Shown here: one piece after another, positions 12,301-23,647 of the stretch
How the letters are laid out: each line of letters opens with the position of its first letter
How positions within the stretch are numbered: position 1 is the stretch's first letter
Source: Zingiber officinale
Lineage: Eukaryota; Streptophyta; Magnoliopsida; Zingiberales; Zingiberaceae
Assembly (NCBI RefSeq): GCF_018446385.1
Contig: NW_024589882.1
Span: 37,901-101,900 of the forward strand
Direction of reading: 5' to 3'
Length of the DNA stretch: 64,000 nt
Translations under genes and position numbers: made by a program
Notes under the pieces: generated by a model
Databases searched by the model: none
What the model saw: only the letters and a program-made list of their open reading frames with translations
Told to the model about the DNA's origin: nothing

Positions 12301-12688
12301 TTCGTAATAATATAATTTTCTTCCTTAAGCTATTACTCTATTTTTCCTATTCAATTCAGCTACTTTACGATGTTTCTCTACTTTTTTTTTTTTGGCCGAT
12401 ACTTTTAACACTGCTGTTGTTTCTCCAGTCTACTATGCCATGTTCACAATCCTCACTATATTAGCAAGTGCCATCATGTTCAAGGTACTAAATACAGGAG
12501 AGCTGGTAATCTTTCATGATCGTTTTGTTTTTCTATTGAGGTTTGCCTATTGCTGACTTCTTTGCAAATCCAGGATTGGTCCGGGCAGAGTGCAAGCAAT
12601 ATTGCATCTGAGATTTGTGGGCTCATTACAGTAATTTCTGGAACCACAGTGTTACATTCTACAAGAGATCCGGATCCTCCTTCCTCAG
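9375..12688 (+). pseudogene. Captured NIPA-type magnesium transporter gene, partial
   Basis: Exons with GT-AG borders: 9375-9432 (GYLLEPLWWIGMVT), 9504-9594 (GEIVNFVAYIFAPAVLVTPL), 9685-9845 (GVLGCVLCIVGSTVIVLHAP), 9976-10103 (LVYLGICSAIGSLT), 10177-10314 (QTWVFAMLAISCIVIQLNYL), about 12410-12484 (AVVSPVYYAMFTILTILAS) and 12574-12688 (EICGLITVISGTTVLH). The order and membrane segments are those of plant NIPA proteins (multi-pass Mg2+ transporters). The first exon, with the N-terminal membrane segments, and the C-terminus are missing. The acceptor before the 12410 exon has lost its AG, so splicing would fail there. The intron 10315-12409 is about 2.1 kb. It is a broken fragment inside the CACTA element. 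Confidence 0.88.
10396..10606. repeat. Three imperfect tandem repeats, ~70-75 bp each
   Basis: The unit TATCT...GAAGTAAATTATGATCATAC followed by GGTTTCTATCTTTTCTT recurs three times within the long NIPA intron. It is noncoding and probably arose by slippage or local duplication. Confidence 0.75.
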
Positions 12689-13986
12689 GTAAACTGACTT
12701 CGGATTGTATAGTATTATTATTATTTTTTCATTAGGTCAATCATGTTTCTAGCTCAAGCCTATTGAAATTACTGCTTAAATTTGATAATTTCTTTTTTTG
12801 CTTCAATTGACAATCTGGTGGTTCGCAGAATCTGGAGTGTGGACAATCTGTTAAGGTTGTCTTTAATCAGATTTCAATTGTGCTAGTAGAGATTCATAAA
12901 TGAATATTTGTCAATCTAATCAGCTGGTTTGGCTTAAGAATAAGATCAGTAATAGCCAACCAAAGTCTAGTAAAAATGCCCTCAAAAGTAAATAGAGTGG
13001 CCGAAAAGAGGGAATTAGAATTGGAGAAAGAGATGGAGATTATTAAGGATATCAATGTATATATTAGTCTCTTTCTCTCTTTCCTAACAACTTAGCTTTT
13101 AGGATAAATAGTCAGCCAATCAAATTTGAGAGAAAAAGAGAGGAGAACCTTCACTAGTGCAATTGGCGACCATGCACCACTCTTGTTGTCCGCTGTGCTG
13201 TAAGGCAGAGTTGACGGATGTAAGTGTGATATGTTAGGATCTTTATGTTCTTGAATTTGGGATCGTTTCCAAGGTTTTTCTGAAGTAAAATTGCTGCTTA
13301 GGATCTCAGCGTCCTATCATAATCGATGTTTCTGAGTTTTGTGACCTTGTGCCCTATGATTACAGTAATTGGCTAGTTTGCATCAAGAAAATTCCCTGCT
13401 CTTGATAAGAAAGAAGACCATTAAATAGCTTCCTGATTGTGAATACTTCATTACTTGTAAATTAACCAGATATACACTTTTCAGTTGATCTGTTACAGTA
13501 AAAGCCAGTAATAGAAACTACTTAACCAGATATACACTTTTAGACCCCCATCTTCATGCACATGGCTAACTGTACTGATGATGCAACATAGAAACAGGTA
13601 ATTTGCTGCAGTTCCACTTAATTAACACTTTCACTGCATATCAACCCACCTTGTGTTTGCCTGCTTCATTGATTGCGTGGTGATGGTGAATTTTATAGCT
13701 TTTGCTCCTTATTGTATTATGTCTATTAGCCATGTGTATACAAAGGGCACAGTTGCATTCTTGCTTATGAGATTTGGAAGATGGCATCAGAGGTAGTACA
13801 ATAAATAGTATATCTCTTCATTTGCTTGTTAACTATGAACATTTTCTTTGTTCTTCTATGCTTCCTTCACTGTTATATTCGTTATCTTCCACAGCAGCCT
13901 TTAAAAACTCAGTATTCTATTTTATTTGATACATGTACACATTTGTTTTAGTTATTTGACATATGGTGGATTTATGTGTTTTTACA
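12689..13986. other. CACTA right-hand interior, partly shared with the larger element
   Basis: From about 13605 on it aligns, inverted, with 45690-45884 of the large CACTA element. A short block at 13220-13262 (GATATGTTAGGATC onward) aligns with about 46510-46556. The ent-kaurene-synthase-like insert of the larger element is absent here. No coding exon is seen. Confidence 0.55.
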
Positions 13987-14068
13987 GTTTACAAATCTCA
14001 AGTACTCCAGAGTTGAAATTGATGAAGTGCGGTTCGAGTGGGCTGAATGCATGCTAGATTACATTTGA
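13987..14068 (+). pseudogene. Last exon of a TnpA/Ulp1-type transposon gene, remnant
   Basis: After an acceptor TTTTTACAG the frame reads FTNLKYSRVEIDEVRFEWAE and then CMLDYI and a stop. The same exon occurs at 45417-45497 in the large CACTA element, where it ends the TnpA-like gene with the protease domain. All other exons of that gene are missing here. Confidence 0.7.
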
Positions 14069-14279
14069 GACAGTTGTACCTTGATGTGTTAAAAGAATGT
14101 TATACTTTGATTTTGATATCTATTAGCTAGCTTTTGATGTAAAAAGAATGTTTGGGTATTTTATGGATATTGTTGTAAGAAGATTATTTATATAATTTGT
14201 GAATATTTGTGTATTTTATGGATATTATTGAATGAAGAATATTGGTACAATTTGTGAATATTTGTGTATTTTTTTTTGT

Positions 14280-14638
14280 TATTGTCGGTTTTAAAATCAA
14301 ATCTGTGCTGTTAAAAAATATACATATTACATCGGTTTTCCACCGATGTAAAACCGGTGTTATAAACTAATATTACATCGGTCATTTACTGCTGCCAAAA
14401 CTGGTGTTATTAACATACAATATTACATCGGTTTTACACCGTTGATGAAACGGTGTCGTTAAGTGATACTACACCGGTTAATAACCGATTCGAAGACCGG
14501 TGTCGTTAAGTGATACTACACCGGTTTTAACCCGATGTCTAAAATGGCAGACTTTTAACATCGGCTTCATAGACATCGGTCGAAAATCAAATAGACACCG
14601 GTGGAAAACCGATGTCTATGAAGATTTTTGTTGTAGTG
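14280..14638. repeat. CACTA terminal and subterminal repeats, right arm
   Basis: At least ten copies of ACATCGGTTTT / ACACCGGT and inverses, ending with TTGTTGTAGTG. It aligns, inverted, with 44939-45180. The last bases differ from the left end (ATCTTCATAG against ATCGCTCATAG inside the terminus). Confidence 0.8.
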
Positions 14639-16570
14639 AGGTGTGTCTGGATCGGTCTGCAGACCGATCCAGGCACCTGGAAACGCTGGATGCTCTCTGT
14701 TCGGTGCTGGATCGGTCGGACGACCGATCAGATAGCATACAGTAGCATATTGTATGCCTCTGGATCGGTCGGCTGACCGATCCAGGATCCTGATACTGCA
14801 ACGGATCGGTCGGCAGACCGATCCAACTCTGATACGAAATCAGAGTTTCTGATTTCAGAACTTTCAGGCACTGGAACGTACCACAACTCACAGACATAGT
14901 TTCTAGATACATGAAAAACAATCTAACATTAACCTACATGCGTCCTAAACTGAACAAACTGAATAGTGCATAGTTTTACTGGATTAAAACATTTAACCAG
15001 CTAAGGATTTAAACCACAAACAAACTAACAACGTAAATACTGGAATTAAGCTGTTTCGACCCCTAGGATCTTTATTCCAAACCCCTTGCACACACACACC
15101 TCCATAGCATTGTCCTCCAGCCTCCGTTAGTCCACTTTTCTTTTACCTGTATCTGCAGTATAAGAAAAGTAGTACCTGTAAGCTAAAGAGCTTAGTAAGA
15201 AACCATCTACCTCACAAAAACATGCAACGATGCGAGTATGGTTTCAAAACATGCTATTTGAAAACTGAACTGAGCATGGCAACATGGCATGGCATACAAA
15301 CATGTACTGAACTGATCATGGCATACAAACAAGCTGAGCATAGCATACTGTATCTGAAACTAAGCATGAATACTGAACTGGTAATGCATATACATCTAAC
15401 TGGTCATGAACTCAAATCATGAAACTTAACTGAGATAATTAACTGAAACTGAAACTAAGTTAGTGTTTCCATCACTGATTACATATTTGGAAAACTATAT
15501 ATAATAATAGATGAAAATACTAAACATGCTGCTGGGGCCCTGGCAACTGTACTTACTGTGCGCGCATCCCTACGAGACCCGGGATTGCAAGTTCCGAATC
15601 CAGCAGGGTTACTAGGTTATCTGAACCTAGGGACGACTGTGGGAGTCCATCCCATGGATATCTGATCCAAGTACAGTGTCAACTGAATAAAAGTAAAATA
15701 CTGAATACTGTTTTATTTTACTTTGCTGTTCTAGGTTATCTGAACCTAGAGCTAGGTTATCTGAACCTAGAGGCTACTGTGGGAGCCTACCCAATGGATA
15801 TCTGATCCATAAAGCTGTAATAACTGATAAATAACTGAATAAAATGTTTCTAATATATTTGCATGCTGTTAGGACGCCTACTAGTGCATCCTTCTGAACT
15901 GGGCATTCTACCGAATGCTTGGTGTGCACTAAAAGCACACCCTAAAACTGAAAACTGTAAAATTACTGAACTAACGCCAAAACTAACAAGCGAGAGCAAT
16001 TATACTGCAGGTGAGGGGTTTCTTACCTCAATCGCAAGGTTTTCTTACGATTCTAACCGCTAGGTTTTCCGGAAAACTGCTCCGTTCGATGAACCGCTTA
16101 TGTCCTCGCGTTCCTCTCGCGGAGAAGAACCTTTTTCGTGTTGGAGTCGTCGCCGGAAGATGTTCCCTTGACCCTTAGTTTGGTGTGTGTCGTGCGTGAG
16201 GAAGAGGGGAAGAGGAGAGGTGCGGCGGTGGTGTTAGGTCTCGGTGGAAAAGATGTTGCCGAACCAAGTTCCCCAAATAACCCAATTCCAACTTAAGTTA
16301 ATTATTCATATCAAGTGGTTTAATGAACCCAACTCTAATATAAATATATTTGGTTCTCCTTTCTTTCAGCACGGCCCTGCTGGGTTCACCGATTACTAGC
16401 GTTATCCCTTACACCATAGGTCTCGGGTTCGATTCCCGCCTAAGCTATTTTGGGGTTCTAATTATTTTTGCTACTTCCGATACTCAGAAAATTCCGGAAA
16501 AATATCTAAAAATTCCAGAAAAATCATAAAATAATTCTAAAATAAATTCGGGAATTTTTCGGGCTTTACA
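14639..16570 (-). repeat. Gypsy 3' LTR, outer end truncated
   Basis: It aligns without gaps to 21850-23781 and ends CGGGCTTTACA before the polypurine tract. It contains several short palindromes (14645-14825) and a tRNA-like B box (16426-16436). It is cut by the CACTA right end at 14638. Confidence 0.92.
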
Positions 16571-16582
16571 ATCCCCCATACC
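16571..16582 (-). other. Gypsy polypurine tract
   Basis: On the minus strand it reads GGTATGGGGGAT immediately before the 3' LTR, the expected plus-strand priming site. Confidence 0.8.
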
Positions 16583-16605
16583 TTATAAAAAGTTCATCCC
16601 CGAAC

Positions 16606-19600
16606 TTAAAATAATTCTGGGTAATTCTGTCTCATGCTGGCCTCTGTCTCCCAAGTCGCCTCTGCTGCTGTGTGATTTTGCCAGCTGACTTTGACTAATA
16701 GTACTTGCTTGTTCCGTAATTTCTTTACTGCTCGGTCTATTATCTGAATAGGCCGACTGTCATAGCTGAGATCATCACGGACCTGTACCAACTGGGGCTC
16801 AATCACCTGGGTGGCGTCTGAAATATGCTTCTTCAGCATGGAGACATGAAATACGTTGTGGATAGCTGACATCTCCTGAGGTAGCTCTAGCTCATATGCT
16901 ACCTTGCCCACTCTCTTCGTGATAAGGTATGGTCCCACATATCTGGGAGCTAGCTTGCCCTTCTTCCCAAAACGCATGACTCCCTTCATGGGAGCTACTC
17001 TGAGGAAAACTGTATCCCCAACTGAAGACTCTAGGGGTCTGCGTCGTGTATCGGCATAGCTCTTCTGACGGCTCTGTGCTATCTCTATCCTCTGGCGAAT
17101 CTGCTGTATGGCTGCTGTGGTATCTGCTACTAGATCTGTCTGAAGCTCTAGTTCCTTCTGTTCACCACTCTCATACCAGCAAATTGGTGATCTGCACCTC
17201 CGCCCATAGAGTGCCTCATAAGGTGTCATGCCGATAGTGGCCTGATAACTGTTGTTGTATGTAAATTCTGCTAGACTCAGATATTTACACCAACTTCCCT
17301 TGAAATCTAGGGCACAAGCTCGGAGCATATCTTTGAGTACCTGATTTACTCGCTCCGTCTGACCATCGGTCTGAGGATGGAAGGCTGTGCTAAATTTTAA
17401 CTGGGTGCCCATAGCTGACTGCACACACTTCCAGAAGTGTGATGTAAATCTGCTGTCTCTGTCTGATATAATGGTTCGTGGGACTCCATGCAGCCTGACA
17501 ATCTCCTTGAGATACAACTGAGCTAGCTGCTCCATGGAATAGGATATTCTAATAGCTAAGAAGTGGGCTGATTTAGTCAACCTGTCGACTATTACCCAGA
17601 TGGCATCAAAACCATTCGTGGTTCTGGGTAATCCCACTATGAAGTCCATAGAGATATCCTCCCACTTCCATTCTGGAATCTGGATCGGCTGCAGAACTCC
17701 TCCTGGTCGCTGATGTTCTGCCTTAACCCTCTGACAGGTTAGACAGATGCTGACGTATCTGGCGATATCTCGCTTCATCCTAGGCCACCAAAATCGTTTC
17801 TTTAGATCCTGATACATTTTGGTGGAACCAGGATGCATCGCATAGGGAGTCCTGTGAGCCTCGTCTAGAATCTGTTTCCGTAGTTCCTCCTGATCTGGAA
17901 CACAAAGTCTGTCACCACAGTACACTACCCCACTGGCGGACACTCTGAACTCTCCATTTTCTGATTCTGCTAACCCTTGCTTGATTTTCTGGATTTCAGG
18001 ATCCTGCTCCTGAGCTGTCTGGATATCATCAAGCAAGGTAGATGCTAAGGACATAGTGGAAAGCTGTCCGACTATAAGCTCGAGACTAAAGGCTGTAATC
18101 TCCTTCCTTAGGGGTGGTGACATAGCTGCTAAAGATAATAAGGTAGCACTGGACTTCCTGCTGAGTGCGTCTGCTACCTTATTAGCTTTCCCTGGATGGT
18201 AGAGGATATCTATGTCATAATCCTTGACCAGCTCTAACCATCTGCGCTGTCGCATATTCAGATCCTTCTGAGTAAAGAAATACTTCAGACTTTGATGATC
18301 TGTATATACTCTGCACTGAGCTCCGTACAAATAATGTCTCCAAATCTTGAGAGTGAACACCACTGCTGCAAGCTCAAGGTCGTGAGTAGGATAGTTCCTC
18401 TCATAATCCTTGAGTTGTCTGGAGGCATAGGCGATCACCTTGCCCTGCTGCATCAGTACTGCTCCTAATCTCAATTTAGAGGCGTCACTGTAGATATCGA
18501 AGCTGTCTGTGTTTTCTGGTATAGCTAAAATAGGAGCACTGGTCAATCTCCGTTTCAGTTCGCTGAAGCTGTTCTCGCAGTCCTCTGTCCACTGAAATTT
18601 CTTGTTCTTCCTGGTGAGAGCTGTCAGTGGGGAGGCTATTCTGGAGAAGTCCTCTACGAACTTCCTGTAGTAGCCCGCTAATCCCAGAAAGCTTCTGATT
18701 TCACTGGCGTTCCTGGGTCTCTTCCAGTTACTTACTGCTTCTATTTTGTTGGGATCTACCATAACACCATCCTTGGAGATGATGTGACCTAGGAAGGCTA
18801 CCTGGTCCAGCCAAAATTCACATTTCGTGAATTTGGCGTACAGCTGGTTCTGCTGAAGGATCTGCAAAACTGTCTTCAGATGCTCTGCATGGTCCTCCTG
18901 AGTGCCTGAATAGATAAGAATGTCATCGATGAACACGATGACAAACTTGTCTAAGTATTCTCTGAATACTCTGTTCATGAGGTCCATGAAAGTAGCTGGA
19001 GCATTTGTCACGCCGAAAGGCATGACTACGAACTCGTAATGTCCGTATCTGGTCCTGAAAGCTGTTTTAGGTATATCACCTTTCTTGACTCTAACCTGGT
19101 GATATCCTGATCTGAGGTCAATTTTAGAGAACACTGTGGCTCCCTTTAGCTGGTCAAACAGGTCATCTATTCTGGGGAGAGGGTACCTGTTTTTAATTGT
19201 GACCTGGTTCAAGGCACGGTAGTCTATGCATAGACACATGCTTCCATCCTTCTTCTTCACGAACAACACAGGTGCTCCCCATGGTGAGTGACTAGGGCGT
19301 ATGAAACCCTTGTCAAGAAGCTCCTGTAATTGCTCCTGAAGTTCCTTCAGTTCTGCTGGAGACATGCGGTATGGTGCCTTGGAAATTGGATTTGTGCCGG
19401 GAATGAGCTCTATCTCAAATTCAATCTCCCTGTCTGGTGCTAAGCCTGGTAGCTCTTCAGGGAAAACTGCTGGGTAGTCACAAACGACTCGAACCTCTGA
19501 TAGCTGTTGGTTCTTGTCCTGGCTGGTGTTGACTACATTTGCTAAAAATCCCATGCATCCTGAATCCATTAACTGCTGTGCTTTCAGTGCTGAGAGAAAC

Positions 19601-21240
19601 TTCCTGGCTTTTCTCTTTGGTTTTCCTATGAACTCAAACTGTACTCCTGCTTCAGGTTGGAATATGACCTTCTGTTTACGGCACTCTATAGAAGCGTCGT
19701 ATCTGATCAGAAAATCCATTCCAAAGATGACATCGTAGTCCGTCATTTCTAGCACTATCAGATCACCAAAAAGTTCTCTGTCTGCTATAATGACTGGCAC
19801 TGCTCTGAGCCAGTGTGTAGATGCCATAATGTCTCCTGAGGGTAGTGTTGTCAGAAACTGACTATTGAGTACCTCTGGAGGTGTTGCTAATTTCTCGGCA
19901 AATGCCCTGGATACATAAGAGTGGGTTGCCCCAGTATCGAATAAGACAATTGCATTATGCTGTAAAATATTGATCTGACCTGTGACAACTGTCGAGGCAT
20001 TTGCTACGTCCTCTCTGGTCAGTGAGAAAATCCTGGCATTTGTGTTAGCTGTGGGGGCTTCTAATCTGCCCTGACTGATCTGTGGACCATCTAAGGCAGC
20101 ATACATCTGGTGTAGCTGCGCTGGCTGAGCTCCATACTGTATCGGCTGAGGCTGAGGAAGACTGTTCTTGTTCGGGCACTGCTTAGCCATGTGCCCTTCC
20201 TGTCCACATTCAAAACAACCTCGCGTACCCTTGCGGCAAACTCCTGGATGATGTTTCCCACAAGTAGTACATTTGGGATGTCTGGAATGTTTTCCAGCTG
20301 GTCCTCCTTTTGGGTCACTGCTTGCCTTGCGTTTCCCCTTCCAGTTGGAGCTATGTCCCTGTTGTTTCTGCTGAGTACCTGAGCTAGCTTGTCCCTTGGG
20401 CTCTGTGGAAACCTGCTTCTGCTGGGTGATATTGTGCTGATAGTGCTCGGTGATCAGAGCACTACTCACTAGCTCCTCTGTGGTTTGTGGCCTATGAACG
20501 CCACCAGCCACATTCATTGCGATCTCTGGTCTGAGCATCTTCAGCATCAAGCGTACTCGTTCCTTCTCTGAGCTGACTAGTTCTGGACACAGACGGGCCA
20601 ACCTGTTGAATTTCTTCACGACCTCCTGAACTGATAGGTTGCCCTGACGAAATTCTGTAAACTCGTCATAGTGTCGGTTCGTGACCTGCATGTGAAAGAA
20701 TTCCTCGAAGAATTCTTTCTCGAAGTTGGCCCATGTCATCTGGTTTACTGGCCACTTCGATTTAATCCGCTCCCACCACATGCGTGCATCTCCTGTTAAA
20801 CAGAAGGAGGCACACTTCACCTTTTCGTGCTCTGGCCAGTCTAGAAGCTCCATCGTGCTTTCCAGTGTTTTAAACCATGCCTGAGCATCCCATGGTTCGC
20901 TGGTGCCTGAGAAGTTCTCGGGCTTAATTCTCTGCCACTGGATAAGGTAAGCTTCTCTCTTAGCCCCTGCTACTGGGGCCACTGGGACTGGTACTGCAGG
21001 CTGAGCTGGTACTACCTCTGTGATTACTGGAGTTACTGGAGTCGTGAGGTTCGTTACTGGAGTGACTGGGGGAGTAGTTTGCTGGTTAGCCTTTAAGGAG
21101 GCTATCTCCTGTTGCTGATCAGCTAACTGCTGTTGTAGCTGAGCCACTAGTGCTGTAAGGTCTGGGGGAGGCACTGAACTGCCTGCCTCATGCTGGGGCT
21201 CAGCCGCTGATGCTTTCTTAGCTGGACGTCCTCGTACCAT
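16606..21240 (-). CDS. Ty3/gypsy Gag-Pol polyprotein with chromodomain, intact
   Basis: Uninterrupted 1544 codons. Domain order: basic/Gln-rich N-terminus, Gag (WWERIKSKW, about residues 145-165), CCHC zinc knuckle [15 protein letters not shown] (about 340-355), aspartic protease [12 protein letters not shown] (about 435), reverse transcriptase ([17 protein letters not shown] catalytic box), RNase H ([14 protein letters not shown]), integrase with HHCC zinc finger ([19 protein letters not shown]) and core ([25 protein letters not shown]). The C-terminal chromodomain-like tail is [16 protein letters not shown]. The order RT-RNase H-integrase is that of Ty3/gypsy; chromodomains steer integration to particular chromatin (family knowledge). 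The start was chosen as the first ATG, 249 bp downstream of the 5' LTR. The open frame and similar LTRs fit recent activity. Confidence 0.96.
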   Translation of the reverse strand: MVRGRPAKKASAAEPQHEAGSSVPPPDLTALVAQLQQQLADQQQEIASLKANQQTTPPVTPVTNLTTPVTPVITEVVPAQPAVPVPVAPVAGAKREAYLIQWQRIKPENFSGTSEPWDAQAWFKTLESTMELLDWPEHEKVKCASFCLTGDARMWWERIKSKWPVNQMTWANFEKEFFEEFFHMQVTNRHYDEFTEFRQGNLSVQEVVKKFNRLARLCPELVSSEKERVRLMLKMLRPEIAMNVAGGVHRPQTTEELVSSALITEHYQHNITQQKQVSTEPKGQASSGTQQKQQGHSSNWKGKRKASSDPKGGPAGKHSRHPKCTTCGKHHPGVCRKGTRGCFECGQEGHMAKQCPNKNSLPQPQPIQYGAQPAQLHQMYAALDGPQISQGRLEAPTANTNARIFSLTREDVANASTVVTGQINILQHNAIVLFDTGATHSYVSRAFAEKLATPPEVLNSQFLTTLPSGDIMASTHWLRAVPVIIADRELFGDLIVLEMTDYDVIFGMDFLIRYDASIECRKQKVIFQPEAGVQFEFIGKPKRKARKFLSALKAQQLMDSGCMGFLANVVNTSQDKNQQLSEVRVVCDYPAVFPEELPGLAPDREIEFEIELIPGTNPISKAPYRMSPAELKELQEQLQELLDKGFIRPSHSPWGAPVLFVKKKDGSMCLCIDYRALNQVTIKNRYPLPRIDDLFDQLKGATVFSKIDLRSGYHQVRVKKGDIPKTAFRTRYGHYEFVVMPFGVTNAPATFMDLMNRVFREYLDKFVIVFIDDILIYSGTQEDHAEHLKTVLQILQQNQLYAKFTKCEFWLDQVAFLGHIISKDGVMVDPNKIEAVSNWKRPRNASEIRSFLGLAGYYRKFVEDFSRIASPLTALTRKNKKFQWTEDCENSFSELKRRLTSAPILAIPENTDSFDIYSDASKLRLGAVLMQQGKVIAYASRQLKDYERNYPTHDLELAAVVFTLKIWRHYLYGAQCRVYTDHQSLKYFFTQKDLNMRQRRWLELVKDYDIDILYHPGKANKVADALSRKSSATLLSLAAMSPPLRKEITAFSLELIVGQLSTMSLASTLLDDIQTAQEQDPEIQKIKQGLAESENGEFRVSASGVVYCGDRLCVPDQEELRKQILDEAHRTPYAMHPGSTKMYQDLKKRFWWPRMKRDIARYVSICLTCQRVKAEHQRPGGVLQPIQIPEWKWEDISMDFIVGLPRTTNGFDAIWVIVDRLTKSAHFLAIRISYSMEQLAQLYLKEIVRLHGVPRTIISDRDSRFTSHFWKCVQSAMGTQLKFSTAFHPQTDGQTERVNQVLKDMLRACALDFKGSWCKYLSLAEFTYNNSYQATIGMTPYEALYGRRCRSPICWYESGEQKELELQTDLVADTTAAIQQIRQRIEIAQSRQKSYADTRRRPLESSVGDTVFLRVAPMKGVMRFGKKGKLAPRYVGPYLITKRVGKVAYELELPQEMSAIHNVFHVSMLKKHISDATQVIEPQLVQVRDDLSYDSRPIQIIDRAVKKLRNKQVLLVKVSWQNHTAAEATWETEASMRQNYPELF

Positions 21241-21473
21241 TTTCTAAATAGCAGAGAACACATATATATAACTAGGCTATCATGTTATAGTTAACTACTG
21301 GTAACATGTTAAATACTATCACTGTAAACATGAATTAATTAACTACCAACATGAGAGCAAACATGAAAGCACTTATCACTGATATGAAAGCTGAAAACAA
21401 AATTGAGTGAGAGATGTTCTTACTTGGAAGCTGTAGGCACAATGCTGATGTGTGTGTAGGAAGTAAGGAACTT

Positions 21474-21485
21474 GCTCTGATACCA
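21474..21485 (-). other. Gypsy primer-binding site (initiator tRNA-Met)
   Basis: On the minus strand it reads TGGTATCAGAGC, complementary to the 3' end of plant initiator methionine tRNA, three bases inside the 5' LTR. Confidence 0.9.
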
Positions 21486-21747
21486 CTCTGTAAAGACCCA
21501 ACTCCTGGGAACAACACAGGTGCTCCCCATGGTGAGCCGGATCGCTACATTAACTACTGAAGCTACTGTGCGGAAAACTGGGTAAAATAAAATTTCACTA
21601 ACTGACTCGGTTAATCTGACAACTGATACACCTATGCTGTTATAAGGAAGGATTCAAGACCCTTTCCGGTTGGTGTACATGTGCTAAGGAGGATACTTGA
21701 TCTCCCATCTGAGCTAGGAACTCAGAACTAACTTCCCAGCTAGCTGC

Positions 21748-22035
21748 TGATCGATCCACGGATCGATCAAACTTGCTACGATTCTGTGCCCTGCTGGATC
21801 GGTCTGCGGACCGAACCAGCAAAGGCTGGATTGGTCGGCAGACCGATCCAGGTGTGTCTGGATCGGTCTGCAGACCGATCCAGGCACCTGGAAATGCTGG
21901 ATGCTCTCTGTTCGGTGCTGGATCGGTCGGACGACCGATCAGATAGCATACAGTAGCATACTGTATGCCTCTGGATCGGTCGGCTGACCGATCCAGGATC
22001 CTGATACTGCAACGGATCGGTCGGCAGACCGATCC
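21748..22035. repeat. Array of seven short palindromes in the gypsy LTR
   Basis: Units around GGATCGGTCNGCNGACCGATCC occur at about 21748, 21793, 21825, 21858, 21917, 21971 and 22014, each 22-28 bases and self-complementary. Five of them are also present in the other LTR (14645-14825). As RNA or DNA each could form a hairpin. Confidence 0.9.
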
Positions 22036-23636
22036 AACTCTGATACGAAATCAGAGTTTCTGATTTCAGAACTTTCAGGCACTGGAACGTACCACAACTC
22101 ACAGACATAGTTTCTAGATACATGAAAAACAATCTAACATTAACCTACATGCGTCCTAAACTGAACAAACTGAATAGTGCATAGTTTTACTGGATTAAAA
22201 CATTTAACCAGCTAAGGATTTAAACCACAAACAAACTAACAACGTAAATACTGGAATTAAGCTGTTTCGACCCCTAGGATCTTTATTCCAAACCCCTTGC
22301 ACACACACACCTCCATAGCATTGTCCTCCAGCCTCCGTTAGTCCACTTTTCTTTTACCTGTATCTGCAGTATAAGAAAAGTAGTACCTGTAAGCTAAAGA
22401 GCTTAGTAAGAAACCATCTACCTCACAAAAACATGCAACGATGCGAGTATGGTTTCAAAACATGCTATTTGAAAACTAAACTGAGCATGGCAACATGGCA
22501 TGGCATACAAACATGTACTGAACTGATCATGGCATACAAACAAGCTGAGCATAGCATACTGTATCTGAAACTAAGCATACATACTGAACTGGTCATGCAT
22601 ATACATCTAACTGGTCATGAACTCAAATCATGAAACTTAATTGAGATAATCAACTGAAACTGAAACTAAGTTAGTGTTTCCATCACTGATTACATATTTG
22701 GAAAACTATATATAATAATAGATGAAAATACTAAACATGCTGCTGGGGCCCTAACAACTGTACTTACTGTGCGCGCATCCCTACGAGACCCGGGATTGCA
22801 AGTTCCGAATCCAGCAGGGTTACTAGGTTATCTGAACTTAGGGACGACTGTGGGAGTCCAGCCCATGGATATCTGATCCAAGTACAGTGCCAACTGAATA
22901 AAAGTAAAATACTGAATACTGTTTTATTTTACTTTGCTGTTCTAGGTTATCTGAACCTAGAGCTAGGTTATCTGAACCTAGAGGCTACTGTGGGAGCCTA
23001 CCCAATGGATATCTGATCCATAAAGCTGTAATAACTGATAAATAACTGAATAAAATGTTTCTAATATATTTACATGCTGTTAGGACGCCTACTAGTGCAT
23101 CCTTCTGAACTGGGCATTCTACCGAATGCTTGGTGTGCACTAAAAGCACACCCTAAAACTGAAAACTGTAAAATTACTGAACTAACGCCAAAACTAACAA
23201 GCAAGAGCAATCATACTGCAGGTGAGGGGTTTCTTACCTCAATCGCAAGGTTTTCTTACGATTCTAACCGCTAGGTTTTCCGGAAAACTGCTCCGTTCGA
23301 CGAACCGCTAATGTCCTCGCGTTCCTCTCGCGGAGAAGAACCTTTTTCGTGTTGGAGTCGTCGCCGGAAGATGTTCCCTTGACCCCTAGTTTGGTGTGTG
23401 CCGTGCGTGAGGAAGAGGGGAAGAGGAGAGGTGCGGCGGTGGTGTTAGGTCTCGGTGGAAAAGATGTTGCCGAACCAAGTTCCCCAAATAACCCAATTCC
23501 AACTTAAGTTAATTATTCATATCAAGTGGTTTAATGAACCCAACTCTAATATAAATATATTTGGTTCTCCTTTCTTTCAGCACGGCCCTGCTGGGTTCAC
23601 CGGTTACTAGCGTTATCCCTTACACCATAGGTCTCG

Positions 23637-23647
23637 GGTTCGATTCC
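23637..23647 (+). other. tRNA-like B box in gypsy LTR
   Basis: GGTTCGATTCC, a perfect RNA polymerase III B-box match, within ACCATAGGTCTCGGGTTCGA. The same word is at 16426-16436 in the other LTR. No full tRNA fold was found, so it is probably a tRNA/SINE relic carried by the LTR. Confidence 0.5.

Larger units (their letters stand above)
6573..14638 (+). mobile_element. Gene-capturing CACTA (En/Spm) element, 8066 bp
   Basis: The ends are CACTACAACAAAATCGCTCA on the left and TTTTTGTTGTAGTG on the right, the terminal inverted repeats of CACTA elements. Both arms carry arrays of short repeats (ACATCGGT, ACACCGGT and complements). The left arm aligns with the right arm of the 44939-55052 element and the right arm with its left arm, so the two are relatives in opposite orientation. 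The transposase genes are gone except for a last TnpA exon (13987-14068). The interior holds intron-bearing pieces of at least four host genes. The flanking triplets differ (CTT on the left, AGG on the right), so this may be a recombinant of two insertions. Confidence 0.88.

Noticed and set aside
14645-14825. CRISPR-like array
   Set aside because: The repeats are palindromes with no uniform spacers, within an LTR of a plant retrotransposon.
16606-21240. An endogenous virus with an envelope
   Set aside because: Gag, protease, RT, RNase H, integrase and chromodomain fill the frame; no envelope or movement protein region is present.
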